From: an uncultured Lachnospiraceae bacterium | GTDB taxonomy: Bacteria > Bacillota > Clostridia > Lachnospirales > Lachnospiraceae | Reading direction: 5' to 3' | NCBI GenBank assembly: GCA_902781215.1 | Contig: CACZIO010000004.1 | Coordinates: 89,513 to 153,512, forward strand | DNA: 64,000 bases | Part shown: positions 25,367 through 35,467 of the stretch, piece after piece | Layout of the letters: each line of letters starts with the position of its first letter | How positions within the stretch are numbered: position 1 is the first letter of the stretch | The notes under the pieces: model-generated | The model's input: the letters and a program-made list of their open reading frames with translations, nothing else | Databases searched by the model: none | What the model was told of the DNA's origin: nothing | Position numbers and translations under genes: made by a program

Positions 25367-28300
25367 TTAAGCTGCCGCGTTGTTCTCGCGGTCTTTTTTC
25401 CTCTTGCGCAGGATCAGGATGAGCAGCAGCAGAAGGATGGCTCCAAGAGCTCCGATTCTGGCTGCCATGTTGTTGATGATCTGCGAGAAGGTGTTCGTGG
25501 TGACCAGGAAACCCCTGCGGTTCTCGCTGTATCTGATCCCCTGCGTGTCATCACTGGAGGCTGCACGGATATCCTCACTGTCATTGCCTGCAAGGTCAGT
25601 TGTGATGACCTCGACCCACTGCCAGTTCTGATTGTCCGTGATCTCATAGTTGATGGCGATCTTACCAGTCGTTTCATTCGTAAACGCCGTCAGATCCTCA
25701 TATTTTTCCGTCTCCGTATCTGCGGGTTTCTGATTGTCCTTCTCATCGTAATACTCGTATGTCACCGTCTGCGCGGGTGCGTCATCGGATTTCGGCACAC
25801 TCATACCGAGCGTATCGCCGATCCATCGTTTGATCACCACCTTGCTGACGGCCGTCTGTGCATCCTCCGGATAAACATCAACAACGAGATTTCTGTCGTT
25901 GACTGCCTGTTTCCTGCCGGACGCAACACCGGCCAGCTGGTTGACAGGGGCTGTCTTATCGATGACAAAGTTGATCGGGAAGGAATCCACGGTCATTCCG
26001 GCATTTCCGTTTTTGTCTTTGTCCTTGTGGACGCGGGCAGTGGTGTTTTTATGCTTTGCTTCATCCTCGGAGGAAATGATGAAGTCATAATCACCCTCCT
26101 CCTCAAAGACGGAGCTGGAAATCACATACCGGTAGGTCCTGAGCTTATCGCCTCTGTTCGGGACCTCCTCAAAGGTGTAGTCAGTTCCTGCCGCCAGTGT
26201 CTTGACATCGGCTGTATTGCCGTCCTTCATCATCTCGACCTTCTGAGAATCCTTCTTCAGACCATTCGTATTGTACTCATAGATCGTCAGATCACGCGTG
26301 CTGTTGTGATAATAGGACTCTCTGAGATAGCCGTAAGTACTGTAAGGATACTTGCCGTCCGGGTTATCGTTCCTGTCCGCCTCATAACTGGATCCGAAGC
26401 GGTTGATGCTGAAGGTAAACTCCACGAGATCGCTCTCATTGCCTGCCAGGTCGACAGCAATGGCGCGCACGTGGTAGACATCATCGATCTTCTCATCGAC
26501 CTTGAATGTCAGGGAACTGATTCCCATGTCAAACTTCGTGCTGTCGTCCGAATGAACAACCGGTGTTCCGGTGAAGTGGTTTCCGGCTTTCTGACCGATG
26601 ATCTCAAAAATCGCATCCTGTTCCGCAGTGCTGATATTGGTGTCAATGACCGTTACAACCGGGGCAAACCCGTCCTCGGTAAAGAACTGGTAGTCAGTCG
26701 GATGGTCGCTTCCAAGCTTCAGTTTCTCCCTGTCGAGTTTGAAAGGCTTGTCCGCATCAAACACAAGGACAGGCGGCTTTGTATCAATAACAAACTCTGT
26801 CTGGACAGGGATCGTCGACTGGTTGCCGGCCTTGTCCGTGACCGTGCCGTTGAAAATATAGACACCATCTTCAGGGAAATACAGATGTGCAGTATTACCG
26901 CTGAAGCTCACGGAAGGCGCTCTCCCGCCGCCGCTCGCGCTTACGCGAATATCATTCTGTCCGCCGAAGTTCACATCATTGACATTGATGGTCGCTGTGC
27001 GGGTTGCCTTGTAATACTTCTCGTTTCTGACGTCGTTATTGTCGTAAGTGACAGTGATACTCGGCGCCGTCTTGTCGATCGTAAATTTCCTGGGGGCTGT
27101 GCCCTCGTACTGAATATTGGATGCCTTGTTCCCGAGAAGGTCTTCACCGCTCACCTCGAGGGTATAGTTGCCGTCTCTGGAATAGGTGACATGTGCGGTC
27201 CAGACATCGTTGTCCCCGTTGCCGCCCTTGCCGGAGTGGGACCAGCCGCTGATCGATGCCGCGCTCTGCGTCGAAATCTTAAACTTCGAGGGTTCAAAGT
27301 TGCGTTCGGTCACGGCGACGGTCGCAGTACGGTTTGCCTTGAAGTACTCACCGTTCTGCGCACTGTTGTTGTCATAGGTGACCTTCACTGTCGGCGCCGT
27401 GACGTCGATGCCGAAGTTATACTTCATCTCGCGCTTGTTGCCGGCATTGTCAAATGCGGTCACAACGACTTCAAGGTCATTGTTGTTATGACTCTTTCCA
27501 TTGACGTTGATGGTCTGGTTGAGCCTGTATGTCAGTTTTTCATCCTTATAGTTGCTCTTGTGTGTCTTCGTATTCGCCTTGTTCAGTAATCTGGTGTCAC
27601 CGCCGACAAGTCTGCCGCCGACATACATCTCGTACTTGACGTCTGCCAGTCCGGAGCTGCTGTTCGAAGCATCCGGATCGGATACAATGATATTGATCGG
27701 CACATCCGACCTGAACAGGGGCTGTCCATTCCTGTAGCCATTTGTTCCGGATTTGGCCCTTGCGACAATATTGATCGTAGGCGCAATCTTGTCGATATTA
27801 GGAAGATCCTTATCCAGATAAATATGGTTCTCAGGCTTGTAGGTGCGAGTATTGCCGGCAAGGTCTGTGAAGGTATACTCCGTCACCTTGAAGACCTGTT
27901 TGCCATTCTGTCTGGCGGCTGCACTGTTGTTATACTTATAGGTAGAATTCGAAACGTTCTTTTTGTTTGATCCGCTCGTCGAATCCACTTTGTAGGCAAT
28001 ATTGACCGGCGTGCGCTCGACCTTGTCATTTACAGTGATCTTGAAGGAGGCGTTCGTTTCCTTCCGATAGGGCTCTGCGAAGGTCACGTTCCCCTTGGTG
28101 TTCATCTTGTAGATCGTGGTGTTTCCTGTCTTGATCTCCAGTTCTCCCTCGGGAACGGTCTTATCGATAACGATATGATTGGAAACATCCGCCTCTTTCT
28201 CCAGAGAACCTCTCTTCTTCTCGTTCTCCGCTTTTACAACCTTTCCATCCTTCGTCGTAGTCTGGAGATTGGTCCTGTCCGCCGGAACGAGTGCATTACC

Positions 28301-31300
28301 GGCCTTGTCGCTTCCATAGACGGCATAGCGATAGACGCCCTCCGCATTGACTTTGTCCGCAAAGGTACCGGTTTTGCTGCTGATCGTGTCGGGATAAGAG
28401 GTCACGGATGCTGTCTCACTGTTGTAGTTTCCATCCGTGATCGACCCTCTGATCATGGTGATCTTAGCAGGATCCAGGTTTGTATCCGTCACGGTGCAGG
28501 TCGCTGTGTACTGCTTGTTGAAATAATACCTGTTCCCCTGTGTATTCAGGCTCTTGTTGGTGGAAGCAGGGGAGGCAACCGCCAGTTTGAAGGTCGGCGC
28601 GACCTGGTCCAGAACGATCTCATAGGCCGCCTGGTAAGAGGTTTGACTGGTTAAAGTATTATCTTTAAACGCCCCAGCTTTTTTAACATTATCCTTATAT
28701 TTTCCACTCTCAGGTGTAGCTGGATCAACCACAGGTACTTTTTCAGTAACCACTGTTGCATTCAAAGCACGGTCTGTACCGTAGGCTGTATACGAGCTTC
28801 TGCCATCGCTCTTAATTACAATGTCATCCGCTTTAAACTGTTTTTTAGTATTTCCTGTCTGTTGTTTTGCTTTACCTTCTAATCCTGCATACAGCTTCTT
28901 ACCGTCCAGTTCGTTGTTATCGTTAAATGCCATCTGTACTGTAACAGGCTTGTTATAATAAGCGCTTGTTTTTCCTTTAGTTTCACCACTGTACATATTA
29001 GCCTGATCAGAAGACTGATAAGTAATCGTGGCTGTCGGTGCTATTTTATCGATGACTTTTCCATGTTCTGACTGAATCCACTCTCCATTTTGCTTCAGTT
29101 CATCACACGCACTGTGACTATAGTCATTGCCATCACCTTTTAGTTTCAGAGGGTTTCCCGCCTTATCTGTTCCCTTAATTCTTAAGTCGGTATATTTATG
29201 GTTCTCAGGAAGCATATAGGCCACCTTAATACCGCTTTTAGGAACATTGCTCTTCTCAACAGCTACCTTAGAATCTTCGCCATCACAATTAATTAATGCA
29301 TCATTGCCTTTAATATTCTCTATACCTATATAACTGTCTTCGATAGTTAGTGATACAACAACTGGTTGGTTGTAATACACACAATTTGTATCATCGTACA
29401 GTTGGTTATCTGTTGCAGGATAATTGTCAGGAGAAGTTTCTATCTTTGTTACCACCGGGCTGGTCTTATCCAGGATGAATCGACCGGTCAGAGTCTTTCC
29501 CTCCACAGGTTTGCACCCTTTACAGATAACATTACTTGTCTCATTACCAGCAAGATCTTTTGCGGTAACCGTAATGTCATTAGGCCCCTCATTAAGTATT
29601 GCAACATCCTGAGGTGTCCATGTTAAAGTTACCTTTTTCTTATCTGTAGTCCATTCAGCATGATCATCCGTCTTATCTTTTTCCAATGACACTTCAGCTA
29701 TCTCAGCGCCTCCAGAAGGATTAGTTACCTTTGCCGAATACTTATATTTAAGGTTATCGCCGCCTAGCGGATTCCCATTATCTTGAAATACCACTTGAAT
29801 TCCACAGTTAGAAGCATTGTAGTAATAATTACCATCTAAATCTTCCGATCCGCTCATTATAATCGATACATCCGGTGCAGTCTGATCGATTATAAAATGA
29901 AAAGGTACTTTCCCCTTCACTTTCAAAGATGCTTTATTACCTGCCAGGTCAGTAAAAGCACTATTCTCTACATTTATTTCCTGGTTTTGTGTATTCTGTG
30001 CTGAACAATTCAAAATAGATAAGTCATAGATACCATCTTTTGTAAAGATTAATTGATATTCATATTGGGGTTTGTTCGAGTCAGAATAATTCTGTTCAAC
30101 AGGAACCTTTTTACCGTCTTTCTTTACTACTTCATTCAAAGCGTTTTTGAGCTCATCAACTGTAGAGTAATCAGTAGTTCTCTCATTCAGAGTAACAGTA
30201 GCAGTACGCTCTTTATTGAAATAGATATCGTTTGCAGGAACTGTCTTGTCGTCAGAATCACTGTACTCAAGTGTTATCTCAGGCTGAGTCCTGTCAGTCA
30301 CAATCTCATAGCTACGTATAACCTCATTTCCAGAACTACCCTGCCCTGAAGATGTTTTATCCAAATAATCATCGCAGTTTTGGAAAGTTACAGGGTTTCC
30401 TGCAAGATCAGTCCCACCAAAACAATATCTGATTACACCGTCATCAGTATTGTTATAAGTATATTCATATGTGTCATTTTTAACTTTATTTGGCACGAGC
30501 TCTGTGCTGGAAAAAGTCTTTTTTGCGATGTCATTTATTGTTGTATAGTCACTGGCCGAAATATATTCATAGGAGATTTTAAAATCATCTTTGACATTTT
30601 TCTCTATAACTTCAGCTGTGAATTCATGCGTTGTATTCCAGTAAAAGCGATTGTTATTTAAATCCGGTTTAGAAGGTCCATTTGGTTCAGGTGGTGTTTT
30701 AAGATTGAATGTAACCATAGGTCCAACCGTATCCAGTACCATCGCATAAGGGTTATAGGATCCACCCTCAATTTCCTGAGAGGTGTTGCCAGACGGATCT
30801 TCTTTTTCTTTTACATAAACAGGGATTCCTGCATAGTTTTTCCCTATCACAGAAATTGTATAAGAACCGTCATTGTTACCGTTTTCGCCTTGAGAGATTG
30901 TTATCTTGATGTTATTAACGATATTATTATCTGTATCATTACTTACTTCTGTTTTATAGCTGTTATTCCCCTCACTTCCATTCGAATTTGTTTTTGAGAT
31001 AGGAATTGAAAATATTTCCTGTCCATCTTTTTCCACAACTACAGTAACCGGTTTTTCAGCATCTACGTCGCTTGTAGAGATTCTGGTAATATTCACTGTC
31101 GCAATCAAGTCACCTTTATTTGTTACATATTCTTTATTGTAATAAGCAGACTTGCTTGTCTTCTCATTCTGCTCTTTAACAACTACATTGTCTGTAACCG
31201 GGTAAGTAATGGTTGCAAGGGGTTTCTGTGAGTTCAGCTCTCTTTCACAGGTGGTTATAGCTTTTCCCGTTGTTGTATCCAAGAGGCTCCATTGGTCCTG

Positions 31301-34300
31301 CGAAGGATGCGAATCGGAAACAGCAGCCTTCACCACATCATCTATCGTAAGCGGATTCCCTGCAAAGTCGGTTGCTTCAACGCAGAGACTCCCTACATAG
31401 CCTTTATTAAGTCCCTGATATGTTACTTTTACTGTTCCTTTATTGTTCTCATCTTCAGAGGTCTCCCCGAATGCTATTTCTTCAGGAACATTTTGTGTAA
31501 AATATCCAGTTTTATTAATTCTCGACGCGTCAATATTTTTATCTGTTATCTTAATTTCCGTCGTAAACGTACCGGGATATGAGTAACGTGCAGCTTTGCC
31601 ATTAATTTCATTGTACTTAGGAGATGAATCCGTCAAATCCATTCCAGGTAATAAGTCTGTTGTTGTCAAAGACTCTACCAGTACAGGCGGGGTGGTGTCC
31701 AGCACGAAGGAAGCTGCCTTCAAGGCATTTTCACCTTCATCACTCGGATCCACCTTGATCGTCTCAGGTTCAACTGTGCTTTCTTTATTGCTATCCGCGT
31801 CTGCTGCATTGCCTGCCGCATCTACGGCAGTCACGATCACTGAAACTTCACCCTCCGGAAGTTCTTTGATTTCATCCTTTGTGAAGTTCACGGTCGCAGA
31901 TGTTCCCGAATCTGGTGCTACGCTCTTCTCTTTTGACTCGGATCCACTTTTCAGAACAACCTTGTATGTTCCGCCAAGGTTCAGATAATCATCCTCAAAA
32001 GTGACAGTCAGTCCACTGTTCTCTCCTTCCGCAAAAGATGCATTATAGTAGTATTTTCCTCCAACATCACTCCCGGTCTGATCAAAGAGCTTAATCGTGT
32101 ATACAGGGGCTGTTGTATCAAATACAAGCTCTTGCTCTACGGTACTGCTCTCATTCCCGCAGTAATCAATTGCTGTCACCTGCAGCTTATATGCTCCGCT
32201 CAGCTTCTCTCCGCTGAGCTCTACGGCTGCAGTCAGTTCTGAGGAATCCTTGATATCGTCGATCTTCTCAGGGCGGTCGCCGTCACCGGTGAGATATACT
32301 TCATTTTCTTTCTCTTCAGATGTCAGGTTATCTGAATTCACACTGAATTTGACTGGATTATTATCCTTATCCAGCAGAGTGAGTTTGAATTTTTCAACAC
32401 CAGACGCAGGATGATCGTCTTTTTTAGAATCCTTTCCTGTAAGATTGATCTTCTTTGTCTTCGAAGGCTTATCCGCATCTTCGAGGGTCACCTCCGCCGT
32501 CGGCTTTTCCCCGTCATAGATTGCATCATAGTCAGTCTGGATGGTATCGTTCCCAAGTTTGTCCTTTGCATAGATATAGACATGTCCGAAGGAAGGAACA
32601 GGAATAGTGATCGAGCATGAACCATCCTCACTGCTTACAGACTCCACCTTCTTCCAGCTTCCTGCATCAAAAGTGATATCATCCTTAGCTGTCTCCGAGA
32701 TCAGCATATAGACAGAGTCCGTATCCAGTCCCGACTTTTCATCCTTAATGGTAAAAGTGTTGTCGCTGGTCTCACTGTTACTCAGTACAGTCTTGTTCCC
32801 AGGAGTAATGGCAGGTCCATCCCCATCAATCTGGACAGAGTCCAGGGTGACCTTCGCGATATCACCTGCGGCATTCTTTGCATAGAAAACAGCGCCTCCG
32901 TCTTCGACAGAGCACGTCACTTCCTCCGCTGTAAAGTTGTCGACCTTGTTTTCTTCCTCCAGTTTGTCCGCAATGGTATATCCATCCAGGCTCTTCAGCT
33001 TGATGGACGCTTTGTCGTCACTGCCTTTCGCGACATAGGTGACATCGCCGTTTGCAACGCCGCTCCCCTCGACAGGGCTGGCTGTCTCGGACGCCGTCAT
33101 GTCAACCTTTTTGATCGTCGCCTTTTCAAATTTAATATCAGTGGCTGAATACAACTCCTCGTCTATTCCGGTGAAGGCAATGACATTGCCGCTGTTGTTG
33201 TCCTTCCATGTGACTTCGACTTCCTTGTCCTCATCCACACTGCCTGCGGACTTATACACCAGCGCATCAGCATTCAGTTCTTTTCCTTCAGACCCGATCT
33301 TGATACCGGCACTTTCGCCGTTTTTGGACGGATCCACATCTTTCCCATCTTTATCCTGCCAGCTAATGTTGACCGTCGCATCGTTCGCGACTGCGGTCGT
33401 ATTGTTAAAATTCCTTCCGGAAAGTTTAATAACTGCAGTAATCTTCTTTGTTTCTACCTCAACCGTCTCTTCATCCGATTCATATTTCAGGCGGTTCTTA
33501 TCTGCATCTCTCGTAAACTTGATGCTGTAGGTGCCTGTACCTTTTGAGCCGGTATCAAATTCCGCCTTCGTTCCCGTTCCTTCGCCGACCATTGTTTTAT
33601 CGCCGCCTTCAGGCTTCAGATACCATTCATAGCTGTAGTCATCCTTATCATCGCCATCCCATGTCCCGTCCTCAAAGGTCAGTTCGGCGATCAGGGTATC
33701 AGTGACTTCAGCCTTTCCATCACTGATCTTCTCTTCATTGTCTTTGCCGAGGGCTTTCTTTTTGAGTTCCACGTCTTTGACACCATATTTGGTATAGACA
33801 TCCAGCGTGATGCTCTTTTCAATCTTATCGCCCGCTGTATCTCCAGTCGGCGTGACCTCAACAGTCAGTTTCAGCTTTCCGGCCTTTTTTCCTTTGACGG
33901 GAGATACCTTGACAGTTTTTTCGTTTTCGTCTTTAAGATCAACGGCTTTTTCGTCCGCATCACTGCCATCAGTTTTGGACACGCTCCACTTGAAGCTGTA
34001 GTTGGCTGCATTCACGCCAGCCTTTTTAATATCAACCGTAAAGCTGACGGGAGAATCTCCATCTTTGCCAACCTCAACGTCGTCGGAGACTGTATCGTCG
34101 CCCTTTTTGATCTCGATGTCCGAATCCTTCAGAGCATTTTCATCACTATTATCAGCAGGCGCCTTAAGTGGCGCTTTTGCAGGGCTCTTAGCAGGCTCTG
34201 TTACTGTATTGTTGCCATTGGCATCCTTCGCTGTATCATCCGTCTGTTTCTGATCAGAGGATGCACTGTTACTGTTGTCAGAGCTCTTCGTTGTGTCTTT

Positions 34301-34786
34301 TGTCTTGGATGTATCGGTCGACTCTTCTGTCTTCTGATCTTTTTCTGTCGTCTCAGACTTGGAGTCATCCTTGTTTTCTGCCGGCTTCTCTTCCTCAGAC
34401 TTACTTGTATCGTCCGATTTTTTGGACTCTTCCTCCGCCTTTTTGGCTTCTTCTTCCTTTTTCTTCTCTTCTTCCGCCTTCTTGGCCTCTTCCTCTGCCT
34501 TCTTGGCCTCTTCTTCTGCCTTTTTGGCTTCTTCTTCCTTTTTCTTCTCTTCTTCCGCCTTCTTGGCCTCTTCCTCTTTCTTCTTCTTCTCTTCTTCCTC
34601 TTTCTTCTTCTTCTCTTCTTCCGCCTTCTTATCCGCGTCTTCTCCGGATGACTCTTCTGAAGCTGCAGCGCTTACAGCAAATGAAGCAGGCCAGCCTGCG
34701 GGTACAGCCTGAATCGTCAGAACAGCGGCACAGAGAATCGCAAGAAAACGTGTAAATCTCCCTGACTTCTTTCCGTTCATTTTCAT
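25367..34786 (-). CDS. Giant Ig-like repeat surface protein (3139 residues)
   Basis: The N-terminus has a signal peptide (basic MKMNGKKSGRFTRF, hydrophobic core, cleavage near AVSAAA-S about residue 42). Residues 50-125 are a Lys/Glu heptad-like helix (KKAEEEAKKAEEE units), then an acidic Ser/Thr-rich linker. From about 225 to 3085 there are many beta-sandwich units of 100-130 residues marked by D-x-TAP, YYN and D-x-AGN motifs, typical of bacterial Ig-like stalks. The end has one membrane span (about 3108-3125) and a basic tail RKRKKDRE, with no LPxTG, so it is anchored by the membrane and not by sortase. AGAGG is 6 bases before the ATG. A middle section is much more AT-rich than its flanks. 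Likely adhesin or stalk presenting the system at the surface. Confidence 0.88.
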   Translation of the reverse strand: MKMNGKKSGRFTRFLAILCAAVLTIQAVPAGWPASFAVSAAASEESSGEDADKKAEEEKKKKEEEEKKKKEEEAKKAEEEKKKEEEAKKAEEEAKKAEEEAKKAEEEKKKEEEAKKAEEESKKSDDTSKSEEEKPAENKDDSKSETTEKDQKTEESTDTSKTKDTTKSSDNSNSASSDQKQTDDTAKDANGNNTVTEPAKSPAKAPLKAPADNSDENALKDSDIEIKKGDDTVSDDVEVGKDGDSPVSFTVDIKKAGVNAANYSFKWSVSKTDGSDADEKAVDLKDENEKTVKVSPVKGKKAGKLKLTVEVTPTGDTAGDKIEKSITLDVYTKYGVKDVELKKKALGKDNEEKISDGKAEVTDTLIAELTFEDGTWDGDDKDDYSYEWYLKPEGGDKTMVGEGTGTKAEFDTGSKGTGTYSIKFTRDADKNRLKYESDEETVEVETKKITAVIKLSGRNFNNTTAVANDATVNISWQDKDGKDVDPSKNGESAGIKIGSEGKELNADALVYKSAGSVDEDKEVEVTWKDNNSGNVIAFTGIDEELYSATDIKFEKATIKKVDMTASETASPVEGSGVANGDVTYVAKGSDDKASIKLKSLDGYTIADKLEEENKVDNFTAEEVTCSVEDGGAVFYAKNAAGDIAKVTLDSVQIDGDGPAITPGNKTVLSNSETSDNTFTIKDEKSGLDTDSVYMLISETAKDDITFDAGSWKKVESVSSEDGSCSITIPVPSFGHVYIYAKDKLGNDTIQTDYDAIYDGEKPTAEVTLEDADKPSKTKKINLTGKDSKKDDHPASGVEKFKLTLLDKDNNPVKFSVNSDNLTSEEKENEVYLTGDGDRPEKIDDIKDSSELTAAVELSGEKLSGAYKLQVTAIDYCGNESSTVEQELVFDTTAPVYTIKLFDQTGSDVGGKYYYNASFAEGENSGLTVTFEDDYLNLGGTYKVVLKSGSESKEKSVAPDSGTSATVNFTKDEIKELPEGEVSVIVTAVDAAGNAADADSNKESTVEPETIKVDPSDEGENALKAASFVLDTTPPVLVESLTTTDLLPGMDLTDSSPKYNEINGKAARYSYPGTFTTEIKITDKNIDASRINKTGYFTQNVPEEIAFGETSEDENNKGTVKVTYQGLNKGYVGSLCVEATDFAGNPLTIDDVVKAAVSDSHPSQDQWSLLDTTTGKAITTCERELNSQKPLATITYPVTDNVVVKEQNEKTSKSAYYNKEYVTNKGDLIATVNITRISTSDVDAEKPVTVVVEKDGQEIFSIPISKTNSNGSEGNNSYKTEVSNDTDNNIVNNIKITISQGENGNNDGSYTISVIGKNYAGIPVYVKEKEDPSGNTSQEIEGGSYNPYAMVLDTVGPMVTFNLKTPPEPNGPSKPDLNNNRFYWNTTHEFTAEVIEKNVKDDFKISYEYISASDYTTINDIAKKTFSSTELVPNKVKNDTYEYTYNNTDDGVIRYCFGGTDLAGNPVTFQNCDDYLDKTSSGQGSSGNEVIRSYEIVTDRTQPEITLEYSDSDDKTVPANDIYFNKERTATVTLNERTTDYSTVDELKNALNEVVKKDGKKVPVEQNYSDSNKPQYEYQLIFTKDGIYDLSILNCSAQNTQNQEINVENSAFTDLAGNKASLKVKGKVPFHFIIDQTAPDVSIIMSGSEDLDGNYYYNASNCGIQVVFQDNGNPLGGDNLKYKYSAKVTNPSGGAEIAEVSLEKDKTDDHAEWTTDKKKVTLTWTPQDVAILNEGPNDITVTAKDLAGNETSNVICKGCKPVEGKTLTGRFILDKTSPVVTKIETSPDNYPATDNQLYDDTNCVYYNQPVVVSLTIEDSYIGIENIKGNDALINCDGEDSKVAVEKSNVPKSGIKVAYMLPENHKYTDLRIKGTDKAGNPLKLKGDGNDYSHSACDELKQNGEWIQSEHGKVIDKIAPTATITYQSSDQANMYSGETKGKTSAYYNKPVTVQMAFNDNNELDGKKLYAGLEGKAKQQTGNTKKQFKADDIVIKSDGRSSYTAYGTDRALNATVVTEKVPVVDPATPESGKYKDNVKKAGAFKDNTLTSQTSYQAAYEIVLDQVAPTFKLAVASPASTNKSLNTQGNRYYFNKQYTATCTVTDTNLDPAKITMIRGSITDGNYNSETASVTSYPDTISSKTGTFADKVNAEGVYRYAVYGSDKAGNALVPADRTNLQTTTKDGKVVKAENEKKRGSLEKEADVSNHIVIDKTVPEGELEIKTGNTTIYKMNTKGNVTFAEPYRKETNASFKITVNDKVERTPVNIAYKVDSTSGSNKKNVSNSTYKYNNSAAARQNGKQVFKVTEYTFTDLAGNTRTYKPENHIYLDKDLPNIDKIAPTINIVARAKSGTNGYRNGQPLFRSDVPINIIVSDPDASNSSSGLADVKYEMYVGGRLVGGDTRLLNKANTKTHKSNYKDEKLTYRLNQTINVNGKSHNNNDLEVVVTAFDNAGNKREMKYNFGIDVTAPTVKVTYDNNSAQNGEYFKANRTATVAVTERNFEPSKFKISTQSAASISGWSHSGKGGNGDNDVWTAHVTYSRDGNYTLEVSGEDLLGNKASNIQYEGTAPRKFTIDKTAPSITVTYDNNDVRNEKYYKATRTATINVNDVNFGGQNDIRVSASGGGRAPSVSFSGNTAHLYFPEDGVYIFNGTVTDKAGNQSTIPVQTEFVIDTKPPVLVFDADKPFKLDREKLKLGSDHPTDYQFFTEDGFAPVVTVIDTNISTAEQDAIFEIIGQKAGNHFTGTPVVHSDDSTKFDMGISSLTFKVDEKIDDVYHVRAIAVDLAGNESDLVEFTFSINRFGSSYEADRNDNPDGKYPYSTYGYLRESYYHNSTRDLTIYEYNTNGLKKDSQKVEMMKDGNTADVKTLAAGTDYTFEEVPNRGDKLRTYRYVISSSVFEEEGDYDFIISSEDEAKHKNTTARVHKDKDKNGNAGMTVDSFPINFVIDKTAPVNQLAGVASGRKQAVNDRNLVVDVYPEDAQTAVSKVVIKRWIGDTLGMSVPKSDDAPAQTVTYEYYDEKDNQKPADTETEKYEDLTAFTNETTGKIAINYEITDNQNWQWVEVITTDLAGNDSEDIRAASSDDTQGIRYSENRRGFLVTTNTFSQIINNMAARIGALGAILLLLLILILRKRKKDRENNAAA
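28645..31680 (-). other. AT-rich block inside the giant surface gene
   Basis: Within the single open frame, about 3 kb has clearly more A/T and more ATA, TTA and AAT-type codons than the flanking Ig-repeat DNA. Both borders fall at the D-x-TAP domain joint. This suggests the block was exchanged or acquired as a set of whole domains. Confidence 0.6.
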
Positions 34787-34907
34787 CTTAACCTCTCAGT
34801 GATTGCCTCAGGCTTGATTTCTTCATCCTTTGGCAAAGTGATCAACCGTACATGACATCCTCACGAGGATATCCGTATTTGTGTTACATTCCATCTGTAT
34901 ATCAATA

Positions 34908-35453
34908 TCACACAGGAATTACTTCACTTGTATGCGTGATAATCGTTTTCTGCGTGACCCTGAATGACTGCTCCGCAAGATTCAGATCAGGCTGGTTGTA
35001 AAGGATCTCCGTAGCTTCTCCGCTTCCATTGGAAACACTGTCATTCCGCGCCCTTGCGGGACCATCTGAACCTCCACCTGGATCCGGCCCGTAGCCGGAG
35101 GATTCGGACCTGTTTTCTGATGTGTCGTCTTTCATCGACACCGTCAGCGAATCCTGTGTGTTCTGTTTTCCGGTATCCTTCTCCGTTTTCATCCCGTATG
35201 TGGATTTGACTGTTGTACCGCCTGTATTGCTCAGATCGGCCTCTGTATCATCCCGGAGTTTTCCTGTGCGCTGGTTCCTCGCATGCATTTCCTCCACGGT
35301 CTTTCTCTGCGCCCGGCCCGTTTCAATCATGAAGATCTCACGGATATCCAGCAGGAAAAACAGGACGACAGCCAGGATGGCCGCTGCAATGGCAATGCCG
35401 AAACAGATTGTTGATGCGGACTGATAAAATCCGATTTGATTCAATGAATCCAT
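34908..35453 (-). CDS. Small membrane protein with disordered tail
   Basis: 181 residues: one membrane span (about 14-38), a basic stretch (RAQRKTVEEMHARNQRTGK), then 90 Ser/Gly/Asp-rich disordered residues and a conserved-looking tail ATEILYNQPDLNLAEQSF. AGGAGGG lies 3-4 bases from the ATG. The tail is probably cytosolic and rich in Thr/Ser, so it is a plausible phosphorylation target of the kinase encoded 14 bases upstream. The ATEIL segment resembles the TTVL-type motif of the protease below. No family recognised. Confidence 0.68.
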   Translation of the reverse strand: MDSLNQIGFYQSASTICFGIAIAAAILAVVLFFLLDIREIFMIETGRAQRKTVEEMHARNQRTGKLRDDTEADLSNTGGTTVKSTYGMKTEKDTGKQNTQDSLTVSMKDDTSENRSESSGYGPDPGGGSDGPARARNDSVSNGSGEATEILYNQPDLNLAEQSFRVTQKTIITHTSEVIPV

Positions 35454-35467
35454 TGCTCCCTCCTTTC

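Noticed and set aside
26027-27589. Plus-strand open frame of 520 codons
   Set aside because: Antisense to the giant Ig protein; its apparent repeats mirror the Ig units.
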